Below the pieces are notes generated by a model. It searched no databases and had not been told where the DNA came from. It saw only the letters and a list, made by a program, of their open reading frames with translations. The position numbers and the translations under genes were made by a program. Below are positions 45,740 through 55,274 of a stretch of 64,000 nucleotides of DNA, one piece after another; position 1 is the first letter of the stretch; each line of letters opens with the position of its first letter. Source of the stretch: Geothrix fermentans DSM 14018 (lineage in GTDB: Bacteria > Acidobacteriota > Holophagae > Holophagales > Holophagaceae); NCBI RefSeq assembly GCF_000428885.1, contig NZ_AUAU01000006.1:124001-188000 (forward strand), given 5' to 3'.

Positions 45740-46738
45740 TCAGCGGCTCCGGGTGTCGATCTCGGCTTCCACGCTGAGGCCCAGCCGGAGCCGGCGCTCG
45801 GGGTCGGCATCGGGATCGAGGGTGATCTTCACGGGGAGCCGCTGGACCACCTTCACCCAGTTGCCCGTGGCGTTCTCGGCTGGGAGAAGGCTGAAGGCGG
45901 CCCCGGTGCCGGCCGAGAGGCTCTCCACGGTGCCCATGAAGGTCCGGCTGTCGAGGTCCGTCTTCATCCGCACGCGCTGGCCGGGACGCACCCGCCGTAG
46001 CTGGGTCTCCTTGAAGTTGGCCTCCACCCAGAGGTCCTCCTGGCCCAGGGGCACCACGGCCAGCAGGGGCTGGCCCGCGGCGACCACCATGCCCGGCTCC
46101 GCCAGCTTGCGGCTCACGGTGCCGTCGCAGGGCGCCACGATCGCGCAGTACGAACGCTGGAGCCGCGTCTGGTCCAGGGCCGCCTGGGCCACCTGGACCT
46201 TGCTCCGGCTCACGCCCAGCAGCCCCTGGGCCGCGGCCACCTGCTTGCGGGCGGCCGCCACCTGGGCTCCGGCCACCGCTTCGGCGGTGGTGACCTGGTC
46301 GTGCTTCTGGCGGGGGATGGACTGCCGTGCGAGAAGGGCGTCCATGCGCCGCTTCTCGAGGCCCGCCAGGGCCTGCTGGCTTTCGGCGGCCTGGACCTGG
46401 GCCCGGGCCTGGGCGATCTGGGCCTCGTTCAGGGCCAGGGCGCTCCGGGCCTCCGCCAGTGAGGCCTCCGCCCGCGCGATGGCGGCGTCGTAGTCGCGGG
46501 GATCGAGGCTGGCGAGGACCTGCCCGGCGCGGACGGCCTGGTTCTCCTGGACCGCCACCTGGAGCAGGGGCCCGGGGACATGGCTGGACACCGTCATCAC
46601 GTGGCCCTTCACGTAGGCGTTGTCCGTGGACACATGGATCTGCCCGTGGCGCCACTGGACCAGGGCCCAGACGGTGCCGGTCACCGCCAGCGCGAGGATG
46701 ACCGCGAGGGAGGCCCACTTCTTCGTCTTCGCATCCAT
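45740..46738 (-). CDS. EmrA-like periplasmic adaptor
   Basis: 332 aa. Short cytoplasmic tail and one membrane anchor (LAVILALAVTGTVWALVQW), then STDNAYVKGHVM, the EmrA/HlyD lipoyl-domain start. A long coiled coil (about 80-190) and the returning VAPCDGTVSRKLAEPGM segment follow. Bridges the MFS pump and TolC. Order tetR-tolC-emrA-emrB, with gaps of 1-8 bp, shows one operon. Confidence 0.92.
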   Translation of the reverse strand: MDAKTKKWASLAVILALAVTGTVWALVQWRHGQIHVSTDNAYVKGHVMTVSSHVPGPLLQVAVQENQAVRAGQVLASLDPRDYDAAIARAEASLAEARSALALNEAQIAQARAQVQAAESQQALAGLEKRRMDALLARQSIPRQKHDQVTTAEAVAGAQVAAARKQVAAAQGLLGVSRSKVQVAQAALDQTRLQRSYCAIVAPCDGTVSRKLAEPGMVVAAGQPLLAVVPLGQEDLWVEANFKETQLRRVRPGQRVRMKTDLDSRTFMGTVESLSAGTGAAFSLLPAENATGNWVKVVQRLPVKITLDPDADPERRLRLGLSVEAEIDTRSR

Positions 46739-46739
46739 C

Positions 46740-48080
46740 TCACTGCTCCCGGGGCGCGTGCGCCTCAAAGAAGGCCGACAGATCCTCGCCCAGCGCGGCG
46801 AGCAGGACGGTCTGCTGGGCGCAGGCCCGGTAGCGCCGGTCCTCGAGGGCGCTGCGGCTCTCGGCCAGCACGGACTCCGCGTCCAGCACATCCGTGTTGC
46901 GCACCAGCCCCTCCTGGTACTGGTCGCCCGCCATGCGGAGGTTCTCCTCCGCGGCGGCCACGTTGAGGCGGGCGGTCCCCACCTCGCGGAGGGACTGGCG
47001 GAAGGCCCGCAGGGCCGCGGCCGCTGCGATCTCGGCCTGGCGTTCCGCCTCCTGCAGGTCCCGGCGGGCGCGACCGGCCTCCGCATCGGCCTGCCGGACC
47101 CGGGCCGTGCGGATGCCCCCGTCGAAGAGCTTCCAGGAGAGGCCCACGAACAGGCTCATCTCATGTTCGTGGGTGAGGAAGGGATTCTGGCCATAGCTGT
47201 GGCTGGCCTCCGCCGCCAGCGTGGGCAGGAAGTCCCTCCGCCGGTACGCCGCCTGGTCCGAGACGGCCCGGGTCCGCGCCCGGGCCGCCCGCACGGCCTC
47301 GTTCCCCTCCCGCGCGCGGGCGCGGCAGGCGGCCTCGTCCCAGGGCAGATCCGGGGGGCCGGCGAGGGTCTCAGGCAGGTCCTGGGCGGTGCCGGGCGGC
47401 AGACCCATGGCCACGTTCAGGCCCTCCAGGGCCGAGGCGTAGGCGTGATCCAGGGCCTGTTCCGCATCCCCCACGGCCCGCAGGGCCACCTCCGTGCGCA
47501 GCAGGTCGTTGCGGGCCACGACCCCCTGCTCGAAGAGGGCCTGGGCGTGGCCCAGGTGGGTCTCCAGGGCCTGCCGGCGCTGGGCCAGGACGCGCTTCTG
47601 GGCCTTCAGGTTCAGGAGCGTGAAGTAGCGGGCGGCCACGTCGCTCTGCGCCTTCAGGAGGTCGGCGCCGCCGGACCGGGCCACGGCCTCCTCGCGGGCC
47701 CGGGAGGCCGAGAGGGCCTCGCTCCGCCGGCCGAAGTCCCAGAGCAGATACTGGATGGAGGCCCGGTAGCGCCAGGCCTGGCTGTCCGAGGTGGGGAACA
47801 CCTGCGGCGGCACCGTGAAGGGACCGATCCGCATGGGTTGGCTCAGCAGCTCCGGGCGGTGGTCCGCGGTCCAGTAGCCGCCCTGGACCTGGACCTCGGG
47901 CCAGTAGAGGCCCTGCACCTGGGCGGTCTCCTCCCGGGCCCCGGCCAGGCTGGCGCGGGCCGACTCCGCGGACTGGGAGTGCTCGCCCGCCAGGCGCAGG
48001 GCCCGGGCGAGGCCCAGGGGCTCGCCGCCGGGCAGGGGACCCGCCAGGGCGAAGGCCAGGAGGAGGGGGGCCGTCCTCAT
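46740..48080 (-). CDS. TolC-family outer-membrane efflux protein
   Basis: 446 aa with a signal peptide (LLLAFALAGPLPGG). Two repeats of the OEP fold are visible, for example LDHAYASALEGLNVAMGLPPG and VRNTDVLDAESVLAESRS. Forms the outer-membrane channel of the EmrAB-like pump. Its start overlaps the tetR stop (ATGA). Confidence 0.9.
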   Translation of the reverse strand: MRTAPLLLAFALAGPLPGGEPLGLARALRLAGEHSQSAESARASLAGAREETAQVQGLYWPEVQVQGGYWTADHRPELLSQPMRIGPFTVPPQVFPTSDSQAWRYRASIQYLLWDFGRRSEALSASRAREEAVARSGGADLLKAQSDVAARYFTLLNLKAQKRVLAQRRQALETHLGHAQALFEQGVVARNDLLRTEVALRAVGDAEQALDHAYASALEGLNVAMGLPPGTAQDLPETLAGPPDLPWDEAACRARAREGNEAVRAARARTRAVSDQAAYRRRDFLPTLAAEASHSYGQNPFLTHEHEMSLFVGLSWKLFDGGIRTARVRQADAEAGRARRDLQEAERQAEIAAAAALRAFRQSLREVGTARLNVAAAEENLRMAGDQYQEGLVRNTDVLDAESVLAESRSALEDRRYRACAQQTVLLAALGEDLSAFFEAHAPREQ

Positions 48081-48691
48081 GGCCGGGCTCCCGCCCCCTG
48101 GAGGAAGCAGGCCAGGGCGCGGTCCACGCAGGCCTGGGGATCCTCCTCGACGCCACCCCGGTGGCTTCGATGGAGGGAGGCCTCCAGCACCCCGAAGCAG
48201 AACTGGGTGAGGAACTCCGTGTCCAGATCCTGGAGCAGGCCCGCCTCCACCGCCCGCCGGAGGATGTCCTTCAGCCGATCCCGCTCGACCTCGTAGATCT
48301 CGCGCTGCCGGGGGAGGAACCGGGACTGGAAGCCCCAGTCGAAGTAGAACCGGTGGTGGATGAAGAGGGGGAGCCAGAGGACCCGGTCCTTGAAGTGGTC
48401 GGCGTACACCTGGAACATGGCCCGGAGCTGCTCCAGGGGGGGGCGGGCCTCCCGCAGGGCCTCCTCCGCCCGCGCGAAGAAGTGTTCCGACCGGCGGGTC
48501 AGCACCTGCTCGTAGAGCTCCCGCTTGGAGGCGAAGTGCTCGTAGAGCCCCTGCATCCCGATCTGGGCCTCCGCGGCGATCTCCTGCATGGTGGCCTCGT
48601 CGAAGGGCTTCCGGCCGAACACGTGGGCCGCGGCCTCGAGCAACAGGTCTTTTCTCTGCTGCTTTTCGAGATGCTTCCGATCCAGGACCAT
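48077..48691 (-). CDS. TetR-family repressor of the EmrAB-TolC operon
   Basis: 204 aa from an ATG behind GGAGG. N-terminal HTH: LLLEAAAHVFGRKPFDEATM then IGMQGLYEHFASKRELYEQV, a classic TetR recognition helix. The C-terminal ligand domain is unassigned. First gene of the efflux operon, so probably autoregulatory. Divergent from a second tetR across the 166-bp region with TCAA-N4-TTGA palindromes. Confidence 0.9.
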   Translation of the reverse strand: MVLDRKHLEKQQRKDLLLEAAAHVFGRKPFDEATMQEIAAEAQIGMQGLYEHFASKRELYEQVLTRRSEHFFARAEEALREARPPLEQLRAMFQVYADHFKDRVLWLPLFIHHRFYFDWGFQSRFLPRQREIYEVERDRLKDILRRAVEAGLLQDLDTEFLTQFCFGVLEASLHRSHRGGVEEDPQACVDRALACFLQGAGARP

Positions 48692-48787
48692 GGGGCCTCC
48701 GAATCCATATTCCGAATCTAGAATTTTAATTACGATCGTCAAGTCATCAATCAAGGCACCTCGGGGGCGATTTCTCCCTTGACTGAT

Positions 48788-48832
48788 TCAAACGATTGAT
48801 TAATTCTTGTCGATTGTTGCTCAACCGTTTGA
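48788..48832. promoter_or_regulatory. two operator-like palindromes between divergent tetR genes
   Basis: TCAAACGATTGA at 48788-48799 and TCAACCGTTTGA at 48821-48832 share TCAA-N4-TTGA, spaced 33 bp centre to centre (three helical turns). The region is AT-rich and contains both promoters. Similar half-sites occur nearby (GTCAAGTCATCAATCAAGG, 48739-48757). Confidence 0.5.
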
Positions 48833-48857
48833 TTGGTTGACCCGTAGACGAGGGGCC

Positions 48858-49547
48858 ATGAACGCACAGCCGACCGATGCATCCCTTGATACCCGCCAGC
48901 GCCTGATCGAAGCCGCCATCCTGACCTTCGCCGAGAAGGGCTTCGACGGGGCCGGCATCCGCGAAATCGCCCTGCGGGCCAAGGCCAACTCGGCCCTCGT
49001 GACCTACCACTTCAGCGGCAAGGAGGGGCTCTACCTGGAGTGCCTCCGGTACATCTTTACCCGGAAGGCCTGCCGCGTGGCCGAGCTGGCCGCTGCGCCC
49101 TCCCCCGAGGGGCCGGGGGCCCGGGAGGCCGCGCTCCAACAGCTCCGGAACCACATCCGCGCCTTCACGCAGGACCTCATGGCCTGCGACCCCAGCGATC
49201 CGCAGGATCCCCTGGGCGAGGCGGCCATGGCGCTCATGGCGCGCGAGATGCAGGCGCCGCGGGCGATCTCCTCGGCCCTGCTCATGGAGCAGATCCGGCC
49301 TCATGTGGATCACCTGATGGGCTGCCTCCAGGTGCTCAGGCCGGATCTCTCCAGGGACGAGCTGTTGAACATGGGCATGAGCATCCAGGGCCAGCTCCTC
49401 TACTTCCGCAATTCCCTGGGCATCGCCCGGCTCATCCGCAGCAATCCCGCCTACCCGGAGGATCTCGAGGTGGTCATCCGGCACTTCACCGACTTCAGCC
49501 TGCGTGGGCTCGGCATCCCCGAAGCCTTCCCCCAGCCGAGGAACTGA
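48858..49547 (+). CDS. TetR-family regulator (CecR/YbiH-like) of the RND operon
   Basis: 229 aa from an ATG with GAGGGG upstream. HTH: LIEAAILTFAEKGFDGAGI and NSALVTYHFSGKEGLYLECL. The C-terminal DUF1956-like part resembles CecR-type regulators. First gene of the plus-strand tripartite efflux operon, 2 bp before tolC. Confidence 0.88.
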   Translation: MNAQPTDASLDTRQRLIEAAILTFAEKGFDGAGIREIALRAKANSALVTYHFSGKEGLYLECLRYIFTRKACRVAELAAAPSPEGPGAREAALQQLRNHIRAFTQDLMACDPSDPQDPLGEAAMALMAREMQAPRAISSALLMEQIRPHVDHLMGCLQVLRPDLSRDELLNMGMSIQGQLLYFRNSLGIARLIRSNPAYPEDLEVVIRHFTDFSLRGLGIPEAFPQPRN

Positions 49548-49549
49548 CC

Positions 49550-50857
49550 ATGCTCCTGTTCGCCCCTCCCGCCCTCCAGGCCCCGGCTCCGGCCACGGAC
49601 TCCGGGCCCCGCGCCCCGCTGGCCCTGGATCTCTCCGGCGCTTTGGCCCGGGCCCGGAACGAGAACGCCATGCTCCGCGCGGCCAAGGCGCGCGTGGACG
49701 AGCGGCGCGGCCTCATCACCAGCACCCGGGCCGACGCGCTGCCGCAGATCACGCTCCTCGGCGACTTCACCCGCGCGCGGGATGTCTCCATCCTCAACAG
49801 CGGCTTCGCGGACAGCGCCGCCGCCTTCGGCCTGTCGCCCAGCTCCCTGGTGGGCGCCCGGAGCATCTACACCAGCCAGGCCAACCTCACCCAGCCCCTC
49901 TTCTACTGGGGCAAGCTGGGCACGGCCATCGACATCGCCAAGATGGGCGAGAAGGAGGCCGGCTACGGCTTCACCACCGCCGAGCTGGACACCCTCCACG
50001 GCGTGGCCAAGGCCTACCTGGCCGTGCTGAGCGCCCAGGCGGAGCAGGAGGTGGTGGAGACGCGCCGGAAGACCGCCGAGCAGTTCGTGTCGGACGTGAA
50101 GGCCAAGCTCGAGGCCCAGACGGCCACGGAACTGGACCGCCTGCGGGCTGAGAGTGAGCTGCTGGCCGTGATCCCCGAGGCGCTCCAGGCCGATGCCAAC
50201 GTGAAGCGGGCCCTGGAGGTCCTGAACGGCCAGCTGGGTCTGGATCCCAAGACGCCCCTGGCCCTGACGGACCTGGGCCATCCCGAGGCCTCGGCCCGGC
50301 CCGCGGGCGCCGAGCGCAGCGAGTTGGCCCAGCTCAAGCAGCAGGAGGCCATGTACCGCGCCAACGAGAAGATCATCACTTCGGACCTGCGCCCCAAGTT
50401 CGACCTCAGCGCCAGCTACGGCTACCAGGCGGGCAAGACCGAGAACCTCTGGAAGGAGCCGTACGACACCTGGAAGGTGAGCGTGACGATGAAGTTCCCC
50501 ATCTTCGACGGGCTGCGCAGCTCCGGCAAGCGGGCCCAGAACACGGCCCAGCTCGAGCAGGTGAAGCAGGCCCGCATCGACCGGGAGCGGTCCATCGCCA
50601 TCGAGCAGAGCACCGCGGACCGCGAGCTGGAGAAGGCCGTGGCCCTGGACGAGGCCGCCCGCAAGGCGCACGACGCCACCGTCGAGGCCCTGCGCATGAG
50701 CCGCGAGTCCTTCGACCAGGGCCTCATCACCTCCCTCGATCTCCTCCAAGCGGAGCGGGCTGAGCGCCAGGCCGAGAGCCAGCGCCGTCGCGCGGAGCTT
50801 GGCCTCTGGTCCGCCCGCTTCGACCAGCGCCGGGCCCTGGGCCTGCCTCCTTTGTAA
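49550..50857 (+). CDS. TolC-family outer-membrane efflux protein of the RND operon
   Basis: 435 aa from an ATG with GAGGA upstream. The short N-terminus (MLLFAPPALQAPAPATDSGP) is a poor signal peptide, a slight oddity for an exported protein. OEP repeats: NLTQPLFYWGKLGTAIDIA, AKAYLAVLSAQAEQEVVETR and FDQGLITSLDLLQAERA. Second gene of the operon. Confidence 0.88.
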   Translation: MLLFAPPALQAPAPATDSGPRAPLALDLSGALARARNENAMLRAAKARVDERRGLITSTRADALPQITLLGDFTRARDVSILNSGFADSAAAFGLSPSSLVGARSIYTSQANLTQPLFYWGKLGTAIDIAKMGEKEAGYGFTTAELDTLHGVAKAYLAVLSAQAEQEVVETRRKTAEQFVSDVKAKLEAQTATELDRLRAESELLAVIPEALQADANVKRALEVLNGQLGLDPKTPLALTDLGHPEASARPAGAERSELAQLKQQEAMYRANEKIITSDLRPKFDLSASYGYQAGKTENLWKEPYDTWKVSVTMKFPIFDGLRSSGKRAQNTAQLEQVKQARIDRERSIAIEQSTADRELEKAVALDEAARKAHDATVEALRMSRESFDQGLITSLDLLQAERAERQAESQRRRAELGLWSARFDQRRALGLPPL

Positions 50858-50883
50858 CGAACCTGACGATTCCGGAGCCGACC

Positions 50884-51996
50884 ATGAACCGCAAATCCCT
50901 CATTCTCTACATCGGACTTCCCGTCGCCGTGATCGCCGGGGCCGCCACCTTCCACCGCGGCAAGCGCAACGCGGAACTTGACCACCAGGCGGCCGTGAAG
51001 GCCGAGGGCACCGTGGCCGTCACCCTGGTACCGGTCCAGGAGCGGAGTTTCCGCCCCGCCGTGGCCTTCACCGGCACCCTGCTGGCCGTGAACCGCGCCG
51101 AGCTGAAGGCTGAAGTCACCGGCCGCGTGACCCGGGTGCTGGTGCAGGAGGGCGACAGCGTCGCCGCCGGCGCCGTCCTGGGCGTGCAGGACGAGGACGA
51201 CTACGTGCTGGGCGTCCAGGCCGCCGAGGCCCAGGCCGCCCAGGCCAAGGCCCAGGCCCTCCAGGCCCAGCGGGACAATGACCGCTCCGTGGCCCTCCTG
51301 GAGAAGCGCAGCATCACCCGCCAGGCCGCGCAGCAGGCGGAAACCGCCTTCAACGCCACGAAGGCGGCCGCCCAGGCCGCGGACAGCAACCTGGGCCTGG
51401 CCCGCCTGCGCCTCAAGAAGGCCCGCCTGGTGGCGCCCTTCGCGGGGCAGGTGGCCCGGCGGGCCGTGCAGCCCGGCGAGATGCTGAGCCCCGGCCAGGT
51501 CGCCTTCGAGGTGGTGGACAACCGCAAGCTGGAGATCAAGGCCGACCTTCCCGCCGAGGCCATGGCCCAGGTGAAGGTGGGCCAGCGCGCCACCTTCCGC
51601 AGCCTCGGCGTGGACCGGCTCGTGGAGGGCCGCGTGACCCAGGTGAGCCCCTCCCTCTCCCAGGACGGCCGCACCCTGCGCGTGCGTGTGGAGGTGCCCA
51701 ATCCCGATGGCCTGCTGAAGGGCGGCCTCTTCGTGGAGGGCGTCATCCTCGGCGAGGGCGAGACCAGGGCGGCGGCCCTGCCCTCCACCCTGCTGAAGGC
51801 CCAGGACCGCGACGCAGAGATCTTCGTGGACGACCAGGGCGTGGCCCGCCGCCACAAGGTGGTGCTGGGCCCTGAGCAGGACGGTTTCCGGCCCGTCATC
51901 AGCGGCCTGGGCCTCGGCGCCCAGGTGGTGGACAACGGCAAGGACCTGGTGGGCGAAGGCAGCCGCCTCCGGGTGATCAACGCTGGGGGGAAGTGA
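50884..51996 (+). CDS. RND periplasmic adaptor protein
   Basis: 370 aa. N-terminal hydrophobic anchor (LILYIGLPVAVIAGAATF), then the lipoyl domain (VAFTGTLLAVNRAELKAEVTGRV), a hairpin, the returning KARLVAPFAGQVARRAVQPGEM segment, the beta-barrel and the membrane-proximal domain. MexE/AcrA class. 3 bp before the permease. Confidence 0.92.
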   Translation: MNRKSLILYIGLPVAVIAGAATFHRGKRNAELDHQAAVKAEGTVAVTLVPVQERSFRPAVAFTGTLLAVNRAELKAEVTGRVTRVLVQEGDSVAAGAVLGVQDEDDYVLGVQAAEAQAAQAKAQALQAQRDNDRSVALLEKRSITRQAAQQAETAFNATKAAAQAADSNLGLARLRLKKARLVAPFAGQVARRAVQPGEMLSPGQVAFEVVDNRKLEIKADLPAEAMAQVKVGQRATFRSLGVDRLVEGRVTQVSPSLSQDGRTLRVRVEVPNPDGLLKGGLFVEGVILGEGETRAAALPSTLLKAQDRDAEIFVDDQGVARRHKVVLGPEQDGFRPVISGLGLGAQVVDNGKDLVGEGSRLRVINAGGK

Positions 51997-51999
51997 GCC

Positions 52000-54900
52000 A
52001 TGTTCCTGTCCGACCTCTCCATCCGCAGGCCGGTCTTCACCGTCTGCATCATGCTGGCCCTGGTGGTCCTCGGCCTCTTCTCCGTGAAGAGCCTGGGCAT
52101 CGACCAGTACCCCAACACCGACATCCCCACCGTCACCGTCTCCGTCGTCTACCCCGGCGCCAGCCCCGAGTCCGTCAAGCAGGACGTGGTGCGCAAGATC
52201 GAGGAGGCCGTCAACCCCATCGAGAAGATCAAGGAGATCAGCTCCACCAGCCAGGAGGGCCTGGGCACGCTCGTGATCCAGTTCCACCTGGGCCGCAACG
52301 TGGACAACGCCCTCAACGACGTGCGCACCAAGATCAGCCAGATCCGCCGCGACCTGCCGAACAACATCGAGGAGCCCGTCATCTCCAAGTTCGACCCGGC
52401 CCAGCTGCCCGTGCTCTCCCTCGTGGTGAAGCCGGACGCGAAGCACCCGGGCATGGATGACCGGGAGCTGACCCGCATCGCGGAGGACTTCCTCAAGCGG
52501 CGCATCGAGAACATCCCCGGCGTGGGCAAGGTGGATCCGGTGGGCGGCAGCACCCGCGAGATCCTCGTCCAGATCGACCCCCAGAAGCTGGAGGCCCAGG
52601 GCCTCTCGCTCCAGGCCGTGAAGAACGCCCTGGCCGGCGACACCATGGCCATCCCCAGCGGCAACCTGCTCCAGGGCAGCCGCGAGGTCTCCGTGAAGGT
52701 GGATGCCAAGGCCAAGTCCGTGGGCGACTTCGACCACGTGATCGTGGGCAACAAGGAGGGCCGCCCCATCGAGCTGCGGGAAGTGGCCACGGTGGTGGAC
52801 GGCATCAAGGAGAAGCGCAGCCTCGCCCGCCTGGACGGCAAGGACGTGGTGGCCCTGGAGATCCAGCGGCAGACTGGCGGCAACACCGTGGCCATGGTGA
52901 CCGCGGTGGACAAGGCCCTGGAAGAGCTGAAGCCCGAGCTGGCCAAGCAGGGCGTCGAGGTGGCCGTCGCCAAGGACAACGCCCGGTTCATCATCGACAA
53001 CGTGGAGGACGTGAACGTCTCGATCTACGTGGGCGGCCTGCTCACGGTGATCATCGTGTTCTTCTTCCTCAAGAGCTGGCGCTCCACGCTCATCACCAGC
53101 CTCACCCTGCCGGTGTCCGTGGTCTCCACCTTCATCATCATGCGGGCCCTGGACTTCACGCTGAACACCATGACCCTCATGGGCCTCAGCCTGGCCATCG
53201 GCATCCTCATCGATGACGCCATCGTGGTCCGCGAGAACATCACCCGCCACGCGGAGATGGGCAAGGACCACGTCACCGCCGCCCGGGAGGGCACGGCGGA
53301 GATCGGCCCCGCCGTCATCGCCACCACCCTGTCCATCCTGGCGGTGTTCGTGCCCGTGGCCTTCATGGGCGGCATCGTGGGCAAGTTCTTCTTCCCCTTC
53401 GGCATCGTCGTGGCCTTCGCCGTGGCCGTGTCGCTGTTCGTCAGCTTCACGCTGGATCCGATGCTCAGCGCCGTCTGGCCGGATCCCGAGCACGAGAAGA
53501 GCGCCGATGGCCACGTGCACTACCAGGGCCGGAACCCCATCATGCGGGCCGTCGAGGCCTTCGGGCGCATGCTGGACCGCTCGGAGGTCCTCTACAAAGG
53601 GGCCATCGAGTGGGCGCTGGAGCACCGCAAGACGGTGATGGTGGCCGGATTCGGAAGCTGGGTGCTCGCCATGGGGCTTGCCGGCCTGCTCGGCAACAAC
53701 TTCATGCCCGACTACGACCGGGGCGACCTCCAGGCCACCTTCAAGGCGGAGCCCGGCTCCAGCCTCGCGGCCACCCGCGAGAAGGCCCTGGCCCTCGAGA
53801 AGGCCGTCCAGTCCGTTCCCGGCGTGGCCTTCGCCTACACCACCATCGGCACTGGCCTCAACGGCACCGTGGATTCAGGCGGCATGTACATCAAGCTGAA
53901 GGAAGGGCGCCGGCCCAACCAGATCACCATCCGCCGGCAGATCCGGGAGGCCTTCCGCGCCGTTCCGGGCGTGGATGCCGCCGTGGGTGCCGCCAACGAC
54001 TGGGGCATGGCCTTCCCCATCATGGTGGCCGTGCAGGCTCCGGACAGGGACGCGGTCATCCAGGCCGTGCCCCTGGTGAAGGAGGCCCTGCGCGGCGTGC
54101 CCGGCGCGGTGGACGTGACCACCAGCCTCGACAGCGGCAAGCCCGAGCTGCGGCTGGTCGTGGACCGCAAGGCCGCCTCGGACCTGGGGGTGAGCCCGGC
54201 CCTGGTGTCCCAGCTCGTGCGCCCCCTGGTGGACGGCGAGAAGGTGGCCAAGTACGAGGACGAGAAAGGCGAGCAGCGCGACGTGCGCGTGCGGCTCGCG
54301 GACCAGGAGCGCCGTCTCTCCGCGCAGCTGGCCAGCATGACCGTGCAGAGCACCAAGGACCTCGGCGGGGGCAAGCACCCCCTGGTCCGCCTCAACCAGG
54401 TGGTGCGCTTCGAGGAGGGCATCGCCCCCGCCAAGCTCCAGCGCCACGACCTCATGGAGGAGGTGGAGATCGACGCCAACTTCGAGGGCGCCACCCTGGG
54501 CGAAGTGAGCGAAGGCGCGGCCCGGAAGGTGGCCGAGCTGAAGGCCAGCGGGAAGCTGCCCGAGGGCGTGCGGGTCGAGTTCCTGGGCCAGACCCGCGAC
54601 CAGAAGGAGACGGCGGGCTACATGGGCACGTCCCTCCTGCTGGCGGTCTTCTTCATCTACTTCGTGCTGGCCAGCCAGTTCGAGAGCTTCAAGCTCCCCG
54701 TCGCCATCATGGCCAGCCTGCCGCTCTCCATGGTGGGCATGGTGATGATGCTGCTGGTGACGGGCGACTCCATGTCCATGATGACGAGCATCGGCATGAT
54801 CCTCCTCATGGGCCTGGTGACGAAGAACGCCATCCTGCTGGTGGACCACGCGCTGCACCTGGAGCGCGAGGAGGGCATCTCCCGCCGCCAGGCCATCATC

Positions 54901-55200
54901 CGCGCAGGCACCGTGCGGCTGCGGCCCATCCTCATGACCAGCTTCGCCATGATCGGCGGCATGGCGCCCCTCTTCTTCGCGCTGGGCGCCGGCGCCGAGA
55001 TGCGCGCTCCCATGGCCCGGGCCGTGGTGGGCGGCCTCATCACCTCGACCGGGCTCACCCTCATCGTGGTGCCGGTGTTCTTCGAGATCCTCGAGGACTT
55101 CACCCTCGCCAAGGCCTGGGCCTGGGTCCGCCGCCGCCTCGGCCGTGAGGTGGAAGTGCCCCAGCCCGTCCGCCCCTTGGCGGAGGCGCCCGACGCCTGA
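52000..55200 (+). CDS. RND multidrug efflux permease (HAE1/AcrB-like)
   Basis: 1066 aa, full length. SIRRPVFTVCIMLALVVLG (TM1), FPN-like QYPNTDIPTVTVSVVYPGAS, proton-relay Asp pair in GLSLAIGILIDDAIVV and the relay Lys in LLMGLVTKNAILLVDHA. Exports amphiphiles by proton antiport with the adaptor and TolC encoded upstream. Terminator follows at 55218. Confidence 0.95.
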   Translation: MFLSDLSIRRPVFTVCIMLALVVLGLFSVKSLGIDQYPNTDIPTVTVSVVYPGASPESVKQDVVRKIEEAVNPIEKIKEISSTSQEGLGTLVIQFHLGRNVDNALNDVRTKISQIRRDLPNNIEEPVISKFDPAQLPVLSLVVKPDAKHPGMDDRELTRIAEDFLKRRIENIPGVGKVDPVGGSTREILVQIDPQKLEAQGLSLQAVKNALAGDTMAIPSGNLLQGSREVSVKVDAKAKSVGDFDHVIVGNKEGRPIELREVATVVDGIKEKRSLARLDGKDVVALEIQRQTGGNTVAMVTAVDKALEELKPELAKQGVEVAVAKDNARFIIDNVEDVNVSIYVGGLLTVIIVFFFLKSWRSTLITSLTLPVSVVSTFIIMRALDFTLNTMTLMGLSLAIGILIDDAIVVRENITRHAEMGKDHVTAAREGTAEIGPAVIATTLSILAVFVPVAFMGGIVGKFFFPFGIVVAFAVAVSLFVSFTLDPMLSAVWPDPEHEKSADGHVHYQGRNPIMRAVEAFGRMLDRSEVLYKGAIEWALEHRKTVMVAGFGSWVLAMGLAGLLGNNFMPDYDRGDLQATFKAEPGSSLAATREKALALEKAVQSVPGVAFAYTTIGTGLNGTVDSGGMYIKLKEGRRPNQITIRRQIREAFRAVPGVDAAVGAANDWGMAFPIMVAVQAPDRDAVIQAVPLVKEALRGVPGAVDVTTSLDSGKPELRLVVDRKAASDLGVSPALVSQLVRPLVDGEKVAKYEDEKGEQRDVRVRLADQERRLSAQLASMTVQSTKDLGGGKHPLVRLNQVVRFEEGIAPAKLQRHDLMEEVEIDANFEGATLGEVSEGAARKVAELKASGKLPEGVRVEFLGQTRDQKETAGYMGTSLLLAVFFIYFVLASQFESFKLPVAIMASLPLSMVGMVMMLLVTGDSMSMMTSIGMILLMGLVTKNAILLVDHALHLEREEGISRRQAIIRAGTVRLRPILMTSFAMIGGMAPLFFALGAGAEMRAPMARAVVGGLITSTGLTLIVVPVFFEILEDFTLAKAWAWVRRRLGREVEVPQPVRPLAEAPDA

Positions 55201-55217
55201 ATGGCCGCGAGGCATGG

Positions 55218-55249
55218 GCCCCCGGGGATGAAGGCTCGTCCCCGGGGGC
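55218..55249 (+). terminator. terminator of the RND operon
   Basis: GCCCCCGGGGA and TCCCCGGGGGC form an 11-bp perfect stem with a 10-nt loop, followed by TTCTTG, 17 bp after the permease stop. Confidence 0.75.
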
Positions 55250-55274
55250 TTCTTGAGGCATTCTGGAAGGTGCC

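Noticed and set aside
50422-53625. 1067-codon minus-strand open frame
   Set aside because: Antisense shadow of the TolC-adaptor-RND operon, which has full-length family motifs on the plus strand.
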